NCBI GenBank assembly: GCA_002727395.1
Contig: PBWY01000059.1
Coordinates: forward strand, 1 to 5,551
DNA from: Rhodospirillales bacterium
GTDB lineage: Bacteria; Pseudomonadota; Alphaproteobacteria; MPNO01; UBA2964
Length of the DNA: 5,551 nt
Reading direction: 5' to 3'
A program made the position numbers and the translations under genes. Below are positions 5,415 to 5,551 of the stretch, piece after piece (position 1 is the stretch's first letter; every line of letters starts with the position of its first letter). Under the pieces are notes generated by a model. It was given only the letters and a program-made list of their open reading frames with translations, made no database searches and was not told the DNA's origin.

Positions 5415-5551
5415 TACTTCTTGCACCCGGATGGCAGCCAAGCCCATAGTTTTTTAAATTGATCGCAAAGCCGTCGAAGTTCTCGCTTGTTTTTGCTTTG
5501 CCTTGCCGCCTCGATTTGAAGGATTGCAATTTGTTGGGCGTTGCTGCCAAC
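5414..5551 (-). CDS. C-terminal part of an unrecognised ORF (runs off right edge)
   Basis: An open frame enters from the right edge and gives 45 residues ending at TAA (5416-5414). The visible part is rich in Gln, Lys and Arg and should be mostly helical (AQQIAILQIEAARQSKNKRE, then LRRLCDQFKKLW). Its stop overlaps the downstream ATG as TAATG, which supports it as a real gene translationally coupled to the phosphoesterase. I do not recognise the family. A small phage protein encoded near the packaging genes is possible, but nothing in the residues proves it. A second frame is also open here, so the call depends mainly on the stop/start overlap and composition. Confidence 0.45.
   Translation of the reverse strand, partial: VGSNAQQIAILQIEAARQSKNKRELRRLCDQFKKLWAWLPSGCKK

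Larger units (their letters stand above)
3838..5551. mobile_element. probable prophage or phage-derived island abutting the tRNA-Pro 3' end (partial)
   Basis: From the last base of the tRNA onward the content changes from conserved chromosomal genes to a tight minus-strand run of phage-type genes (cell-wall hydrolase, HTH-metallophosphoesterase, an unrecognised ORF), with higher G+C by eye than the left part. Tyrosine integrases commonly use tRNA 3' ends as attachment sites, so the junction would be at or inside the tRNA T-arm to CCA region. No integrase, second copy of the tRNA 3' end, or capsid or portal gene is present in the window, and the right boundary is not reached. It could instead be a degraded remnant or an unrelated accessory locus. 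Confidence 0.4.

Noticed and set aside
4515..5449. Plus-strand open frames at 4515-4886 and 5252-5449
   Set aside because: Antisense to the metallophosphoesterase with all its motifs intact.
1..5551. CRISPR array, insertion sequence or riboswitch
   Set aside because: No regularly spaced repeats, transposase motifs, terminal inverted repeats or recognisable riboswitch core were seen on either strand.

Overview
The window looks like a piece of a moderately AT-rich alphaproteobacterial chromosome, probably a Rhodospirillales-like or marine uncultured lineage. Evidence is the GlyQ sequence, an IspB-type long-chain polyprenyl diphosphate synthase, and the gene order glyQ / small Cys-motif membrane protein / S49 peptidase / TrmN6-like methyltransferase / DUF2007 / (divergent) polyprenyl synthase, an arrangement I associate with Alphaproteobacteria. 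The taxonomic call rests on memory of these families and not on a search.

Layout. Positions 1-2543 hold five genes on the minus strand, read from right to left: a DUF2007 protein, a class I SAM-dependent methyltransferase of the TrmN6/YfiC type, a compact S49 (SppA-like) peptidase, a 77-residue one-helix membrane protein with a four-cysteine tail, and the 5' part of glyQ, which runs off the left edge. The first four are tightly packed and probably one operon. A 115-base gap with a good promoter candidate precedes glyQ. Positions 2544-2787 are a divergent region driving the polyprenyl synthase gene on the plus strand. That gene has a clear oddity: homologous-looking coding sequence continues about 40 codons upstream of the first ATG, in an open frame with no ATG, GTG, TTG or CTG. 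A complete tRNA-Pro(CGG) with encoded CCA follows at 3761-3837.

From 3838 onward the character changes. After about 135 bases of AT-rich DNA carrying a hairpin and phased direct repeats, the minus strand carries phage-type genes pointing towards the tRNA: a SleB-like cell-wall hydrolase, an HTH plus metallophosphoesterase protein, and the end of a third, unrecognised ORF. They are coupled by overlapping stop/start codons and are richer in G+C by eye than the left part. The simplest reading is that the tRNA-Pro 3' end is the attachment site of a prophage or phage-derived island entering from the right. No integrase, second att copy or structural phage gene is visible, so this stays an inference.

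The left genes cover housekeeping work: glycine charging of tRNA, probable tRNA base methylation, membrane-associated proteolysis and the isoprenoid side chain of ubiquinone. The right genes suggest host lysis or peptidoglycan cutting. No stretch longer than 300 bases lacks a gene.
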